A DNA stretch of 49,828 bases from Candidatus Gastranaerophilales bacterium (GCA_944326615.1 CALVEO010000009.1:1-49828); one strand, 5' to 3'; shown: positions 7,777-16,515, counted from the stretch's first letter. Notes: generated from the letters alone by a model not told the origin. Numbers and translations: made by a program.

Positions 7777-7846
7777 GTGAAGAGTGAAAAAGTGAGAAGT
7801 GAAGCGCAAAAGTAATACTTTTCACTCTTCACGTTTCACGCTTCAC
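7777..7846. repeat. Inverted GTGAAG-type repeat cluster
   Basis: GTGAAGAGTGAAAA (7777-7790) is perfectly inverted at 7819-7832. GTGAAGCG (7799-7806) is inverted at 7839-7846. The arms are interleaved and built from related GTGAA units. It lies between the PC4-like gene start and dapB. Another short palindrome, CTACCCC...GGGGTAG, follows at 7914-7938. Confidence 0.6.
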
Positions 7847-7997
7847 TTTTTATTCTAGCACAGAAAAATTTTTTTATGATAGAGTTAAGAATATATCTAT
7901 AATTTTTAAACAGCTACCCCAATCCCTTAAAGGGGTAGGGGGTGAAAAATAAATTCAGGATGACAGGAAACAAAAAATTAAACTAAGGAGAAAAATT

Positions 7998-8744
7998 ATG
8001 ATAAAAATTGCGGTTTGCGGTGCTTTGGGGAAAATGGGAAAAGAAGTCGTCGAGGCGGTAACACAATGTCCAGACACAGAACTTACGGCAAAAATTGACA
8101 TTGCAGGCGGAGAGTTCAAAACTATTGAAGAAGCGCATAAATCCTGTAAAATTGATATTCTGGTCGATTTTACCCAGCCGAAATCAATTTTTGAAAATGC
8201 TAAATACTGCTTAAATAACGGAATAAAAATCGTAATCGGCACAACAGGGTTATCAGATGAACAAATCGCTGAATTAAAAACATTATCAAAAGAAAAAAAT
8301 ACAGGCTGTCTGATTGCCCCGAATTTTTCAACAGGTGCTGTTTTGATGATGATGTTTGCACGTCAGGCCGCTAAATACTTTGATAATGCAGAAATCATAG
8401 AACTTCATCACAACCAGAAGAAAGATGCTCCCTCAGGCACTTCCATAAAAACTGCCGCTATGATGGCAGAGGTTAAAGAAGACTTTACAAAAGGCAATTG
8501 CCCTGAAACAGAAACAATAGAAGGGGCAAGAGGCGGAACTTCTTATTCAAATATTCATATACATTCTGTCAGAATGCCAGGTTACATCGCATCACAGGAA
8601 GTTATTTTCGGCTCATCAGGACAGATTATGACAATAAGACACGATTCAATGGACAGAAAATGCTATATGCAGGGCGTTATGTTAGCGGTTAAACATGTTT
8701 ACGAAAATAATGATTTTGTTTACGGATTAGATAATATTTTATAG
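7998..8744 (+). CDS. dapB: 4-hydroxy-tetrahydrodipicolinate reductase
   Basis: NAD(P)H-dependent reductase of the diaminopimelate/lysine pathway. The nucleotide-binding CGALGKMG (residues 7-14) is the family's GAxGRMG with Lys for Arg. The catalytic segment ELHHNQKKDAPSGT (His137, His138, Lys142) is intact. At 248 residues it is of normal length. AAGGAG lies upstream of ATG 7998. asd follows about 550 bp downstream, so two aspartate-family genes are neighbours but separated by repeats and a pilin remnant. Confidence 0.97.
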   Translation: MIKIAVCGALGKMGKEVVEAVTQCPDTELTAKIDIAGGEFKTIEEAHKSCKIDILVDFTQPKSIFENAKYCLNNGIKIVIGTTGLSDEQIAELKTLSKEKNTGCLIAPNFSTGAVLMMMFARQAAKYFDNAEIIELHHNQKKDAPSGTSIKTAAMMAEVKEDFTKGNCPETETIEGARGGTSYSNIHIHSVRMPGYIASQEVIFGSSGQIMTIRHDSMDRKCYMQGVMLAVKHVYENNDFVYGLDNIL

Positions 8745-8775
8745 CAGGTTGCATCTTTAGCCAAACATTTATGAT

Positions 8776-8798
8776 GTTGGGCTGAAAGCCCAACCTAC
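8776..8798. repeat. TTGGGCT palindromic repeat, copy 1
   Basis: The hairpin TTGGGCT GAA AGCCCAA is followed by CCTAC. The same unit recurs at 9247-9268 and, inverted and diverged, at 9213-9236. This copy lies at the broken 5' edge of a pilin remnant. Confidence 0.65.
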
Positions 8799-8800
8799 AA

Positions 8801-9103
8801 ACTATTGATGGCTATGCAGTTAGTGTAGATGCATATAGTGACAATGGAGATTTTTGGGGAGTTAATGTTGAGAACAAAAATTATGTTGCAGTCTACGTAG
8901 ACATAAACGGGAAAAAACGGCCAAATGTTATAGGTAAAGACACTTTTATATTCGTGTTCTCAGAACGAGGATTTATACCTGCAGGACGTGATTTGACAGA
9001 TGAAGAGGTAAATTCTGATTGCAGCAAAAACGGACGCGGCTATTACTGTTTTGAAAAAATAATGCGCAAGGGCTGGGAAATTGATAAAGAAAATTTGTGG
9101 TAG
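8801..9103 (+). pseudogene. C-terminal remnant of a type IV pilin-like gene
   Basis: An open frame of about 100 codons with no start codon in a suitable place, ending at TAG 9101-9103. It encodes VDINGKKRPNVIGKD followed by a spaced cysteine pair and GWEIDKENLW. These match the C-terminal half of the pilin at 22755-23540, which has VDINGYKRPNVLGKDLFTF and ends GWQISEDYPW. The N-terminal prepilin helix is absent. Homology begins a few bases after the repeat at 8776-8798, so the gene was probably truncated at that repeat. I expect no function. Confidence 0.75.
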
Positions 9104-9212
9104 TTAAATTTCTTTACATAAACTTAACGCCTTATTGTATTTATGGTTTAATCTAAAAAAATAATGACGTTAGGGTTTACAGCCCCGAATATTGTTAATT
9201 ACAAATTAATGA

Positions 9213-9268
9213 GTAGGCTGGGGTTTCTACCCCAACAATCACGACATTGGGCTGAAAACCCAACCTAC
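9213..9268. repeat. TTGGGCT palindromic repeats, copies 2 and 3 in inverted orientation
   Basis: 9213-9236 (GTAGGCTGGGG...CCCCAAC) and 9247-9268 (TTGGGCTGAAAACCCAACC...) are inverted relatives, separated by about 10 bases, just upstream of asd. The rest of the dapB-asd gap (9104-9212) shows no gene. Confidence 0.6.
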
Positions 9269-9291
9269 AGCTAAATTTGAAAGGCAGGAGA

Positions 9292-10308
9292 ATGACAAAA
9301 CCAAACATTGCAATATTAGGCGCAACAGGAGTTGTTGGCAGAGAAATTACTAAAATAGTTGACGAATTGAAAATCGAATTCAACGAAATTAAATTTCTTT
9401 CAAGCGCACGCTCTGCCGGTACAAAGCTTGAATTTCAAGGAAAAACATACACAGTTGAAGAAGCAAAACCTGAAAGTTTTAACGGCGTTAATATAGTTCT
9501 TGCATCGGCAGGCGCATCTACTTCTAAACTTTTTGCTCCGGAAATTGTGAAAAGGGGCGCGGTTTTAGTCGATAATTCTTCAGCTTTCAGAATGAAATCT
9601 GATGTTCCGCTTGTTATAGCTTATGTTAACGATGAGGATTTAAGGCGGCATAAAGGAATTATTGCAAACCCTAACTGCTCAACATCTCAACTAATGCTTG
9701 TTTTAAAACCCTTAATTGACAAAAATCCGATGAAAAGACTGATTGTTTCAACTTATCAGGCAGTTTCAGGTGCGGGACTCGCTGCAATTAACGAATTAAC
9801 AGAAAACACAAAAGCCAAACTTGAAGGAAGAAGTTTTGAAAACAAATGCTTTAAAAAACCGATTGCCTTCAATGTAATTCCGCAGATTGATGTTTTTTGT
9901 GAAAACGGCTACACAAAAGAAGAGATGAAAGTAGTTAACGAAACAAAAAAAATTCTTCATCTGCCAGAAGATTTACCGATTTCGTGTACTGCTGCAAGGG
10001 TTCCTGTCTACAACGGCCACTCCGAAGCTGTTGATATTGAATTTGAAAATGAAATTACCCCGGATGAGGTGCGGGAGATTTTGAAAAATTCATTCGGTGT
10101 AAAAGTTATTGATAACCCAGGTAACTTTGAATATCCTACAACTTATGACGCGTCAGGCGTTGACCCTGTATTTGCAGGCAGAATCAGAAAAAATCTCGCG
10201 TTCAAAAACGGGATTTCATTATGGTGCGTTGCTGACAATTTAAGAATAGGCGCCGCACTTAATACAGTCAGAATATGTAAAAAACTTATAGAAATGGAGT
10301 TATACTAA
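9292..10308 (+). CDS. asd: Aspartate-semialdehyde dehydrogenase
   Basis: NADP-dependent reduction of aspartyl phosphate to the semialdehyde, the branch point to lysine/DAP, threonine and methionine. N-terminal ILGATGVVG nucleotide-binding motif, catalytic Cys129 in IANPNCSTSQL, the AVSGAG loop and RVPVYNGHSEAV with the active-site histidine are present. I chose ATG 9292 because it gives the usual family N-terminus; AGGAG is only one base away, so TTG 9277 remains possible. The stop is immediately followed by the ATG of a 76-residue gene. Confidence 0.95.
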   Translation: MTKPNIAILGATGVVGREITKIVDELKIEFNEIKFLSSARSAGTKLEFQGKTYTVEEAKPESFNGVNIVLASAGASTSKLFAPEIVKRGAVLVDNSSAFRMKSDVPLVIAYVNDEDLRRHKGIIANPNCSTSQLMLVLKPLIDKNPMKRLIVSTYQAVSGAGLAAINELTENTKAKLEGRSFENKCFKKPIAFNVIPQIDVFCENGYTKEEMKVVNETKKILHLPEDLPISCTAARVPVYNGHSEAVDIEFENEITPDEVREILKNSFGVKVIDNPGNFEYPTTYDASGVDPVFAGRIRKNLAFKNGISLWCVADNLRIGAALNTVRICKKLIEMELY

Positions 10309-10309
10309 T

Positions 10310-10540
10310 ATGAAAATAGCAAAATTAACAATTACCCCGATTTTAAAGGGATTACCCTCTGTAGTGATAGATTCCCCAGATGCCGAAAGAGCCGGCCGTC
10401 TTATTAATGATAGATTAAATTCAGGATTTAAAGATTACAACAGGCTGCCAAGAGCATACAGAAAAATCCCGAAATTTTTAAAAGGGTTTGTAAACCCGGC
10501 AACAAAAACAGGCGAAAGAAAATTTTCTGCGGATATTTAA
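10310..10540 (+). CDS. Small basic protein of unknown function (76 aa)
   Basis: I do not recognise it. The ATG lies one base after the asd stop, so it is almost certainly cotranscribed and translationally coupled. The sequence is basic and lacks a signal peptide or membrane segment. Its middle (SPDAERAGRLINDRLNSGF) could be helical, and the C-terminal half is Lys/Arg/Pro-rich. Confidence 0.6.
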   Translation: MKIAKLTITPILKGLPSVVIDSPDAERAGRLINDRLNSGFKDYNRLPRAYRKIPKFLKGFVNPATKTGERKFSADI

Positions 10541-10625
10541 CATTTCTTAATAAAATAAATTTTTCACGCAATTTTTTCATGTATAAATTTTTTATATATA
10601 CAGGGAAAAATTGGGGGATATTGTT

Positions 10626-10766
10626 ATGAAAGAAGCAGAAACTAAAAAATGCAGCGAGACCAAAAAAGATGTTATTAAGAAATCAAAACAACTTTCAAAA
10701 GAAAATGAAATTGATATTCCGAGATTAACATCAGACTATCTGGATCAAACATTACAAATTGCATAA
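10626..10766 (+). CDS. Microprotein A with C-terminal PR...LDQTLQIA motif (46 aa)
   Basis: ATG 10626 follows a GGGGGA ribosome site. The product is Lys/Glu-rich in its first half and ends IPRLTSDYLDQTLQIA. A rho-independent terminator follows directly (10773-10796), marking a real short transcription unit. The neighbour at 11045-11194 ends with the same pattern, PR(x)nL(D/E)QTxQIA, immediately before its stop, so the two are paralogues. Function unknown; the conserved C-terminus suggests a recognition tag or binding peptide. Confidence 0.6.
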   Translation: MKEAETKKCSETKKDVIKKSKQLSKENEIDIPRLTSDYLDQTLQIA

Positions 10767-10772
10767 AAAAAA

Positions 10773-10796
10773 GCCGCTAAAGCGGCCTTTTTTATG
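10773..10796 (+). terminator. Rho-independent terminator after microprotein A
   Basis: GCCGCT AA AGCGGC hairpin followed by seven T. Confidence 0.85.
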
Positions 10797-11044
10797 CAAA
10801 TATTAATTTATTTTAAAATATTAGCCAACAAGGTTGTTTTAAAAAATTTTTTTTAATGTATAATATATATACTTAAGATATCTTGTTAAGAAGAATAAAT
10901 TGTATAAAGATTTTTACCTCAAATTACAACTACTCTAAAAATCTGACAAATATACACCCCGCTTATTAACAGATATGAAAAATAAAAACAGTTATCAGAA
11001 TGGGAAGGAATTTAACACTGCCGGACTGAAGAAAGGGAAATTTT

Positions 11045-11194
11045 ATGAACAGCCAAAAAACAAAAGCTGAAAAAATATCAAAAGATATCAGAAACGAATC
11101 CGCAGAACTAAACGGAGTTAAAGTAAATCATCAGGATTTTGAACTTCCGAGATCAACATTTGAAATGCTGGAACAAACCTGCCAGATTGCATAG
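11045..11194 (+). CDS. Microprotein B, paralogue of microprotein A (49 aa)
   Basis: ATG 11045 has GAAAGGGAAA upstream. The product has a charged N-terminal half and ends LPRSTFEMLEQTCQIA. It shares the PR...L(D/E)QTxQIA ending with microprotein A 280 bp upstream, although the N-terminal halves differ. An ACACTAT/ATAGTGT hairpin follows at 11226-11244. The intergenic stretch 10797-11044 holds only AT-rich sequence, presumably its promoter. No function can be assigned. Confidence 0.6.
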   Translation: MNSQKTKAEKISKDIRNESAELNGVKVNHQDFELPRSTFEMLEQTCQIA

Positions 11195-11225
11195 TCCAAC
11201 AGTAAAAAAAACTGCCATTACTAAA

Positions 11226-11244
11226 ACACTATTATAGATAGTGT
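11226..11244 (+). terminator. Hairpin after microprotein B, weak terminator
   Basis: ACACTAT TATAG ATAGTGT, a 7-bp stem followed by CTTT only. Confidence 0.4.
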
Positions 11245-11323
11245 CTTTGTATAAAAAACTTAACATTCAGGCAATTTTATTTATGTTTTTTCTTTCTTAA
11301 TACAACAAGGAGAAAATTAAAAT

Positions 11324-11506
11324 ATGAAACTTGCTAAAGATTTTGACAGAATACCAACGCGCTATGATGACATACAAAAAGAAATCAGAGAAGCAAGATT
11401 AAAACAATATTTTGAACAAAAAATACCAAAAGTAAAAGAAGGTACATATAAGCTCGGTGATGTTTTCAGCGATGCGCTCGGAAAAATTCTGGATAAAACA
11501 GTTTAA
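11324..11506 (+). CDS. Small charged protein of unknown function (60 aa)
   Basis: ATG 11324 has AAGGAG eleven bases upstream. The product is helical and charged in its first half (residues 8-35, with DDIQKEIREARLKQYFEQK) and ends GDVFSDALGKILDKTV. No homologue is recognised. It differs from microproteins A and B, but continues the run of tiny genes between asd and the lipid A cluster. Confidence 0.5.
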   Translation: MKLAKDFDRIPTRYDDIQKEIREARLKQYFEQKIPKVKEGTYKLGDVFSDALGKILDKTV

Positions 11507-11578
11507 TATTACTTTTTGTTAAAACAGTGCGACTTTCTACCCTGTTTCTGGTAAAATAAATTTTAAGGAAACAGGGAT

Positions 11579-12043
11579 ATGTTAGTTAAAAGAGAAGATG
11601 TCAGAGCCTTAATAGATGTAATTCATCACTCGGGCAAAACAGTCGTAACCACAAACGGATGCTTTGATATTCTGCATGCAGGTCATGTCAGATATCTTGA
11701 AAAAACAAAGTCATTTGCTGACTATCTTATAGTTTTATTAAATTCCGACAAATCAATAAAGAGCATTAAAGGCCCTTCAAGACCCATAAATTCTGAAAAT
11801 GACAGGGCTGAAATATTAAGCGCTTTGAGATGTGTGGATTATGTGGTATTATTTGATGAAAATAGTCCTCGTGATCTCTTGGATGAAATAAAGCCTGATG
11901 TTTATACAAAAGGCGCTGATTATACCATGGAGACACTTCCGGAAGCAGACATTATGAAAAAAAACGGAACGAGAGTAGAATTCATTGAGTTTTTAGAAGG
12001 CAGATCCACAACAAAAACAATTGAAAAAATGCAGAAAGCATAA
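11579..12043 (+). CDS. rfaE2: D-glycero-beta-D-manno-heptose 1-phosphate adenylyltransferase
   Basis: Single-domain nucleotidyltransferase equivalent to the C-terminal half of HldE; it makes ADP-heptose for the LPS core. TTNGCFDILHAGHVRYLE carries the HxGH-type nucleotide-binding motif, and SRPINSENDRAEIL and the C-terminal EGRSTTKTIEK are typical. The 154-residue length fits the stand-alone form. AAGGAAACAGG precedes ATG 11579. It begins the run rfaE2, GIY-YIG-like, lpxD, lpxC, fabZ, which points to surface glycolipid assembly. Confidence 0.92.
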   Translation: MLVKREDVRALIDVIHHSGKTVVTTNGCFDILHAGHVRYLEKTKSFADYLIVLLNSDKSIKSIKGPSRPINSENDRAEILSALRCVDYVVLFDENSPRDLLDEIKPDVYTKGADYTMETLPEADIMKKNGTRVEFIEFLEGRSTTKTIEKMQKA

Positions 12044-12064
12044 ATTTCCATAAAGGAGTAAGTT

Positions 12065-12418
12065 ATGAGCGCGTATGTATACATATTATTTGATAAACCT
12101 GATAAAAATTTAATAATAGGCCTAACTTCAAACCTTTTAATGCACATGCATGAAATAAAAAACAAAATTAACAATCTTTACGAGAATGAATTTTCAACAA
12201 ACAAACTGGGTTATTATGAAAAATATGATGATTTGACAGACGCAATTATCAGAAAAAAAGAGTTGGATAACTTTACACAAGAAGAATTAAAATCAATGAT
12301 AATTCAAGATAATCCGAACTGGAAAGATATGCACGATGATATTTTAAAAATCTGGAATGATGCGGCAAATCTTCATGAAAAGAATAAAATTAGGCAACAC
12401 AAAGGAGAAGATATATGA
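12065..12418 (+). CDS. GIY-YIG-fold protein with degraded catalytic residues
   Basis: The architecture matches the YhbQ/UPF0213 GIY-YIG family: YVYIL at the start, a GLTSNL segment, [20 protein letters not shown], and the [11 protein letters not shown] ending. The key positions are changed. The YIG tyrosine is Ile (NLIIG), the Arg of the SNLxxR helix is replaced around MHMHEIK, and the REK glutamate is Lys (RKK). I infer loss of nuclease activity with the fold retained, perhaps for nucleic-acid binding. AAAGGAG precedes the ATG. The stop overlaps the lpxD start (ATGA), so it is coupled to lipid A synthesis genes. Confidence 0.75.
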   Translation: MSAYVYILFDKPDKNLIIGLTSNLLMHMHEIKNKINNLYENEFSTNKLGYYEKYDDLTDAIIRKKELDNFTQEELKSMIIQDNPNWKDMHDDILKIWNDAANLHEKNKIRQHKGEDI

Positions 12419-13518
12419 AAACCTTTACATTGGAAGAAATTACACAAATCACAGGCGGCATGCTGACCAAAGCAGAAGATGCTAAAATCACTCATATTGC
12501 GCCTCCGCTTTTGGCTGATGAAAACACCCTTGCACTCGCTCTCGGTGAAGAAGAAATTGCAAATCTTGCAAAATCCAAAGCTAAATGTGCACTTGTTCCA
12601 CTGGGAGTACAGATTGACGGATTTACGACTATTGAAGTCGAACGTCCGAGACTTGCAATGATGAAATTATTAAACCTTTTCTATGTAGCTCCAAGAGTTT
12701 ATAAAGGAGTTCACCCGAGCGCTGTCGTTGATGAAACCGCAAAATTAGGAGAAAATGTAGAAATAGGCCCTAATGTTGTTATCTCACATGACGCCGTAAT
12801 CGGCGATAACACAAAAATTGCGGCTAATTCATACATCGGCGGAGGTGTAAAAGTCGGGAAAAACTGTTTCTTTCATGCCGGCGTTAATATAGGCGACAGA
12901 GTTCAGGTTGGAGATGATGTAATATTACATCATGGAGTATCTTTGGGTGCTGACGGTTTCAGCTTTGTAACAGAAAATCCTGACAATATCGAACAAGCAA
13001 GAAAAGACGGAGAAATTAAAGAAGCAAACAAAAAACAGGTTATATTTAAAATTCCGTCAATCGGTGCCGTTGTTATCGGTAATAATGTTGAAATAGGAGC
13101 CAACACTACAATAGATAGAGGAACAATTGAAAATACAACAATCGGTGACAATACAAAAATTGATGATCAGGTTATGATTGGTCACAATTGTAAAATCGGT
13201 GAAGGCTGTTTGATTGTATCTCAGGTAGGAATTGCAGGAAGCTGTGTAATCGGGGACAGAGTAGTTATTGCAGGTCAGGCTGGCCTTGCAGATCACATTG
13301 AAATAGGGTCTGACACAATTATCACTGCAAAAGCAGGCGTTACAAAATCATTCCCGGAAAAATCAATTGTCGTCGGAATTCCTGCTATGCCGAGAAAAGA
13401 TTTCATAAAACAGCTTAAAACAATGAAAGATGCGCAGGAAATTTTTGCAAAATTCAGAAAATACGAACCGCTATTAAAGGAATTTGAGGACAACATAAAT
13501 CATGACCACAATTCTTAA
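12415..13518 (+). CDS. lpxD: UDP-3-O-(3-hydroxyacyl)glucosamine N-acyltransferase
   Basis: Third step of lipid A synthesis. An N-terminal uridine-binding domain (about residues 1-100) is followed by a left-handed beta helix of hexapeptide repeats (about 100-320, for example IGPNVVI, IGDNTKI) and a C-terminal helix. The catalytic histidine region MIGHNCKIG is present. At 367 residues it is slightly longer than the E. coli enzyme. It overlaps the upstream gene by 4 bases and lpxC by 17 bases, indicating a tight operon. Confidence 0.96.
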   Translation: MKTFTLEEITQITGGMLTKAEDAKITHIAPPLLADENTLALALGEEEIANLAKSKAKCALVPLGVQIDGFTTIEVERPRLAMMKLLNLFYVAPRVYKGVHPSAVVDETAKLGENVEIGPNVVISHDAVIGDNTKIAANSYIGGGVKVGKNCFFHAGVNIGDRVQVGDDVILHHGVSLGADGFSFVTENPDNIEQARKDGEIKEANKKQVIFKIPSIGAVVIGNNVEIGANTTIDRGTIENTTIGDNTKIDDQVMIGHNCKIGEGCLIVSQVGIAGSCVIGDRVVIAGQAGLADHIEIGSDTIITAKAGVTKSFPEKSIVVGIPAMPRKDFIKQLKTMKDAQEIFAKFRKYEPLLKEFEDNINHDHNS

Positions 13519-14320
13519 AGAGACATCAATTTCCGGCAACGGCTTGATGAAAAATAAACCATGTACGGTTAATTTTTTCCCTTCTAAAACAGGTAAAATC
13601 AGATATTTTATAAAAGGTGCAGAACCGTTTGAGGCATGTGTTGAAAATGTTTTGTCAACTGATCACTGCGTTGTTTTAGGCAATAGCAAAACAAAAGCAA
13701 TGTTAACTGAACATTTGACATCCGCTCTTGCCTTCTGCGGTATAGACAGTATTGATATCTGTATGGATGAAATGGAAGTTCCTGCATTAGACGGAAGTTC
13801 AAAAAAATGGGTAGAGCTTTTTGAAAAAGCCGGCGTTGAAAAACATATTTTTCAAAAACCTAAACACTATACAGTATCTGAACCTGTTTATTACCTGAAC
13901 GGAAAAACAAGCCTTGTAATTCTGCCATCAGATGAGCTTTATATATCTTATGCGGTAAATTACGACCATCCTGATTTAACAAGACGCTGGTGCGCATACA
14001 ACCCGAAAAACAAACAGGAAATTATTGAAGCAAGGACTTTTGGATTTTACAGAGATTTGAAAAAATTCCAGATGCTCGGGTTTGCTCAGGGAGTAACAAT
14101 AGAAAACACTCTCGGACTTCAAGACAGCGGTTACACATCAGAACTGCGTTCGGAAAATGAACCTGTAAAGCATAAAATCCTTGATCTTATCGGCGATTTA
14201 TACTTAACAGGTGTAAACCCTCTTGATCTAAAATGCCAGATTTTAGTAAAAGAAGCAGGTCATGCTGTTCATATTAAAACTGCAAAAATATTAAAAGAAA
14301 AATTGATAGAATGTAAATAA
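13502..14320 (+). CDS. lpxC: UDP-3-O-acyl-N-acetylglucosamine deacetylase
   Basis: Zinc amidase for the committed step of lipid A synthesis. Glu70-His71 in TEHLTSAL and His224/Asp228 in [11 protein letters not shown] match the metal-binding and catalytic set, and His254 in AGHAVH matches the general acid. The stand-alone 272-residue form shows that lpxC and fabZ are separate genes here, not fused as in some Bacteroidetes and Chlorobi. The start lies within the lpxD end; fabZ begins 10 bases after the stop with AAGGAG in between. Confidence 0.96.
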   Translation: MTTILKETSISGNGLMKNKPCTVNFFPSKTGKIRYFIKGAEPFEACVENVLSTDHCVVLGNSKTKAMLTEHLTSALAFCGIDSIDICMDEMEVPALDGSSKKWVELFEKAGVEKHIFQKPKHYTVSEPVYYLNGKTSLVILPSDELYISYAVNYDHPDLTRRWCAYNPKNKQEIIEARTFGFYRDLKKFQMLGFAQGVTIENTLGLQDSGYTSELRSENEPVKHKILDLIGDLYLTGVNPLDLKCQILVKEAGHAVHIKTAKILKEKLIECK

Positions 14321-14330
14321 GGAGACAAAA

Positions 14331-14783
14331 ATGACAGAAGAAACTAAACAAGAAGTTTTACAATTTGACACAATGCAGATTATGGAAATGATTCCGCATC
14401 GTTATCCGTTTTTGCTTGTAGACAGAATCACAGAATGCGTTCCGGGCAAATACGCCAAAGGCTACAAAAATATGACAATGAATGAACAGTTCTTTCAGGG
14501 ACATTTTCCAAATAACCCGATTATGCCTGGTGTTTTGCAGCTTGAAGCAATGGCTCAATGCTCTGCTCCCGTATTGATGACAATGCCTGAATTTAAAGGA
14601 AAATTAACACTTTACGCAGGAGTAGACGGTGTTAGATTTAAAAATATCGTAAGACCAGGCGACAGATTTGATATGGAAATTGAACTGACAAAAGTAAAAG
14701 GCCCCATCTGCAAGGCACATGGTATTGGTAAAGTTGACGGAAAAGTATGTGTTGAAGCAGATATGACTTTCGCTTTGAAATAA
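14331..14783 (+). CDS. fabZ: 3-hydroxyacyl-ACP dehydratase FabZ
   Basis: Hot-dog-fold dehydratase of fatty acid elongation. The catalytic His58 in QGHFPNNPIMPG and Glu72 in LQLEAMAQ are intact, with MIPHRYPFLLVDR at 20-32. 150 residues is normal. Grouping with lpxC and lpxD is common, because both pathways compete for 3-hydroxyacyl-ACP. A strong terminator follows, so the rfaE2-fabZ operon ends here. Confidence 0.97.
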   Translation: MTEETKQEVLQFDTMQIMEMIPHRYPFLLVDRITECVPGKYAKGYKNMTMNEQFFQGHFPNNPIMPGVLQLEAMAQCSAPVLMTMPEFKGKLTLYAGVDGVRFKNIVRPGDRFDMEIELTKVKGPICKAHGIGKVDGKVCVEADMTFALK

Positions 14784-14800
14784 AAATTATACAAAAATCA

Positions 14801-14829
14801 AAAAAGCAGGTTTAAAAACCTGCTTTTTT
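14801..14829 (+). terminator. Rho-independent terminator after fabZ
   Basis: AAAGCAGGTTT AA AAACCTGC stem followed by seven T. Confidence 0.85.
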
Positions 14830-14879
14830 TATAGCAAAAAAAATTTTTTACAGTTTTTTAATTTTTCAGGAGAAAAAAT

Positions 14880-16475
14880 ATGCAAATAACAAAAATTACC
14901 CCGTATAATATACAAACCCTGCACAATAATAAAAAACAACATCAAAAATTGAATAATAGTTATAACAGTTTGCCGCAGACACAACAAAATCTGCCTGCAG
15001 CTTTTCAATACCTGGCCTTTACCGGAGGATACAGCCTTAATCTTGAAAAAACAATTGAAAGACTTGATATCCTCGCACAGAAAAAATCAAATCTTTACCC
15101 GCCAAACATAAGAGAATGGGCAGGAATGATTTTGGAAGAAGGCAACAAAAATGGCGAAACGCTAATTGATATTCATAAAAAATTTTATTCAAGTTTGAAG
15201 GATTGTTTTTCGTTAAAAGAGGTTAAAGAAAAATTTCATGAATTTAAAGATGTTCTTTCTGACAGTGAAGTAAAATTCAGTAAAGATTCCCTATTTGAAA
15301 GCATTAAAAAAGGTGAAACAGAATTTTTTGATTCTGAAGAAGATTTGTCGCTCCAAATTCTAAAACTATACTGGGGTGAAGGTTTTTCTCTGAATGATTT
15401 GAAAAAATATACAGGCGGAAAAGATTTATACCATACTATAAAAAAACTGAATATTCCGACAGTAGACAGAGATTACGGGCACATATTGAAATTTTCAGAC
15501 CCGCAATATAATGAACGCTTAACACGTGAAATGACAGAAAAACGCATGGCTTCTCTTGACAGAAAAGCTCAAATGGAACAGGGTGAACCTGTTTATATTA
15601 AACGCGGACCTTTATCCAAGGAACATAAACAAAAAATATCCGAAGGACTAAAAAAATATTATCAGGAAAATCCTGAACGAATTTACAACATGTCCGAAAG
15701 GCAAAAAGAATTTTACCGCGAAAATCCTGAAAAAGCTGACGAATTAAAACGTGTATTACATAAAGCCTGGAACATTTTCGGTGCAGATAAGATAAAAGCT
15801 GCACTGTCAAGCTTTATGAAAAAACATGGAGAAAAAGATTTTAAACCTGATATAAATCCGGTTAATCTATCCAAAAAACAAGCAGATATTATGCAGCAAT
15901 TCTGGGGTACAAATGAATGGGCAAGAAAATCATTCTCCAAAAATATGAAATATGCCTGGAAAAAAGTTAAAGAAGAAAATGAAACATTCTTCACACTCAA
16001 AACAGCTCCGACACAGCTTACAAGATTTGTTGAAAAAAAAGCCGGAATGAAACCCGGAAGTCTTAATATAGACACGACTTTCAATCCTTATACATTCCAG
16101 AGTTCAATTGACGAAAAAGCCAATGAAATATGCAAAAAATATACAGATATTAAAGACCTTAACAATGTAATGGCTGATACATACCAGATTGCGGTGCTTA
16201 ATATTGTGGGAGAATTAAAAGATATAAAACATCCACCCGATAAAGCCTATAAAGAATTATTGAACCTTGCAGTTTATACTGTTCAAAACAATATGGAACA
16301 AGGCGGTAAAAAATATAAAGTACAATTTACAGAAGAAGCCCAGCAGGACTTCATTATACTTGCGTCATACGCTGCAAAGAGCAGAAATCAGGGACTAGTT
16401 AATATCGTTAATAAAGCTCTTGATGATGCATTTGACCTTGCCTGTGCTGTTCATCCAGACTTTATATTAAAATAA
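14880..16475 (+). CDS. Uncharacterised protein with N-terminal FTG motif and a NUMOD3-like segment (531 aa)
   Basis: No whole-length family is recognised. Residues 1-45 are Asn/Gln-rich and apparently disordered, ending in AFTGGYS (46-52). A similar short lead-in with SFTG starts the unrelated protein at 31920-32588. The central part is helical and charged. Residues 243-260 (GPLSKEHKQKISEGLKKYY) resemble a NUMOD3-type DNA-binding helix found in homing endonucleases and some regulators, and two YxENPE-like segments follow. No nuclease catalytic motif, signal peptide or membrane segment is visible. It lies between the fabZ terminator and the lpxA promoter, with AGGAG before the ATG. Confidence 0.7.
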   Translation: MQITKITPYNIQTLHNNKKQHQKLNNSYNSLPQTQQNLPAAFQYLAFTGGYSLNLEKTIERLDILAQKKSNLYPPNIREWAGMILEEGNKNGETLIDIHKKFYSSLKDCFSLKEVKEKFHEFKDVLSDSEVKFSKDSLFESIKKGETEFFDSEEDLSLQILKLYWGEGFSLNDLKKYTGGKDLYHTIKKLNIPTVDRDYGHILKFSDPQYNERLTREMTEKRMASLDRKAQMEQGEPVYIKRGPLSKEHKQKISEGLKKYYQENPERIYNMSERQKEFYRENPEKADELKRVLHKAWNIFGADKIKAALSSFMKKHGEKDFKPDINPVNLSKKQADIMQQFWGTNEWARKSFSKNMKYAWKKVKEENETFFTLKTAPTQLTRFVEKKAGMKPGSLNIDTTFNPYTFQSSIDEKANEICKKYTDIKDLNNVMADTYQIAVLNIVGELKDIKHPPDKAYKELLNLAVYTVQNNMEQGGKKYKVQFTEEAQQDFIILASYAAKSRNQGLVNIVNKALDDAFDLACAVHPDFILK

Positions 16476-16486
16476 TATAAAAAATA

Positions 16487-16515
16487 TTGTTCTAACCACT
16501 GATTTGTACTATAAT
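16487..16515 (+). promoter_or_regulatory. Predicted lpxA promoter upstream of the tandem repeats
   Basis: TTGTTC (16487-16492), a 17-base spacer and TATAAT (16510-16515). Transcription from here would put the 63-bp repeats inside a leader of about 350 bases before lpxA. Confidence 0.5.
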
